From: Neisseria montereyensis | GTDB taxonomy: Bacteria; Pseudomonadota; Gammaproteobacteria; Burkholderiales; Neisseriaceae | NCBI RefSeq assembly: GCF_024834045.1 | Contig: NZ_JANUXW010000002.1 | Location: forward strand, 310,001 to 374,000 | Length of the DNA stretch: 64,000 bases | Direction: 5' to 3' | In this document: positions 63,586 through 64,000 of the stretch, in pieces | Layout: every line of letters begins with the position of its first letter | Numbering within the stretch: position 1 is the stretch's first letter | Notes under the pieces: generated by a model | The model's input: the letters and a program-made list of their open reading frames with translations, nothing else | Database searches by the model: none | What the model was told of the DNA's origin: nothing | Translations under genes and position numbers: made by a program

Positions 63586-64000
63586 TTAAAACTCTACTTT
63601 AGGTGCTGTTGAAATAGCTTTTTCATTTTCTACGGTGAATTGAGGGCGCACCTTCATACCAAATGTTTTTGCTATAAGGTTTTGCGGGAATTGGCGCAGT
63701 GTTGTGTTATATACCTTCACTGCTTCAATATAGTTGTTGCGGGCTAAGGTCACGCGGTTTTCCGTGCCTTCCAATTGTGCTTGTAGATCGCGGAAGCTTT
63801 GGTCGGCTTTTAATTCCGGATAGTTTTCTGAAACGACCAATAAACGGGAAAGCGCACTGCTTAGCTCACTTTGTGCTTGCGAATATTGCTTCATTTTTTC
63901 TTCGTTTGTTGCATCTTCGGCGGTCATTTGAATGCTGCCTACTTTGCTGCGTGCTTGGGTAACGGCCGTGAGTGTTTGTTCTTCATGGGAAGCATAACCT
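63586..64000 (-). CDS. lemA: LemA family protein, C-terminal part
   Basis: The gene enters from the right edge; the frame is open up to the last bases, reading YASHEEQTLTAVTQARSKVG before the first internal Met at 63927. LemA proteins are about 190 residues with an N-terminal membrane anchor and a long helical bundle; visible parts are SSALSRLLVVSENYPELKAD, QLEGTENRVTLARNNYIEAV, YNTTLRQFPQNLIA and FTVENEKAISTAPKVEF, ending at 63586. Function unknown; commonly next to TPM-domain genes as here. Confidence 0.9.
   Translation of the reverse strand, partial: GYASHEEQTLTAVTQARSKVGSIQMTAEDATNEEKMKQYSQAQSELSSALSRLLVVSENYPELKADQSFRDLQAQLEGTENRVTLARNNYIEAVKVYNTTLRQFPQNLIAKTFGMKVRPQFTVENEKAISTAPKVEF

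Overview
The window is neisserial chromosomal DNA. The strongest sign is the DNA uptake sequence GCCGTCTGAA, present in dozens of copies on both strands and mostly in the 12-mer form AGGCCGTCTGAA (the AG dialect used by many commensal Neisseria rather than the AT form of gonococcus and meningococcus). Many copies are paired as inverted repeats just after stop codons and act as transcription terminators. The gene order dnaB - pilHIJKX and the rlmN-pilW-rodZ-ispG-hisS-yfgM-der run also fit Neisseria. I cannot name the species.

Left part (1-18.2 kb), the accessory half: the tail of a haem utilisation operon (hemS-like, hmuT, hmuU, hmuV); hisC and hisB, the latter carrying a phage-repressor-like N-terminal domain; a patch of small genes and remnants; a Fur-box-like site followed by a TonB-dependent siderophore receptor overlapping a periplasmic siderophore esterase; a MerB-like protein without any other mer gene; then a run of stress or detoxification enzymes (pirin, nitroreductase, isochorismatase-family hydrolase, XapX membrane protein, amidohydrolase with a Cys/His tail, second pirin). 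It ends at two identical tandem tRNA-Ser(UGA) genes.

Middle (18.2-45 kb): housekeeping genes yaaA, rarA, thrC, msbA, fpr, hemA, an RlmK-like methyltransferase, two small lipoproteins (one a ricin-type lectin), an M16 peptidase, an XRE regulator, sodB and dnaB; then the minor pilin operon pilHIJKX, whose DUS terminator is split by an internally deleted IS3-family element; a nitrate/nitrite-type two-component system; queC under a preQ1 riboswitch, queD, and zapE.

Right part (44.7-64 kb): ndk, a translationally coupled run rlmN-pilW-rodZ-ispG, a small unknown gene, hisS-yfgM, der, lipid-anchored azurin, the malic enzyme maeB, an amino-acid binding lipoprotein, the divergent pair ppsR/ppsA, two TPM-domain proteins, a YnfA-family protein and the 3' part of lemA, which runs off the window.

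The least ordinary material is: the iron-regulated-looking receptor/esterase locus with its neighbouring MerB homologue, the duplicated fragment of that locus's promoter and first codons 1.6 kb upstream, the redox/electrophile cluster with the metal-binding-looking amidohydrolase tail, the HTH-HisB fusion, and the IS remnant lodged in the loop of the pil terminator. I found no CRISPR array, prophage or toxin-antitoxin system.
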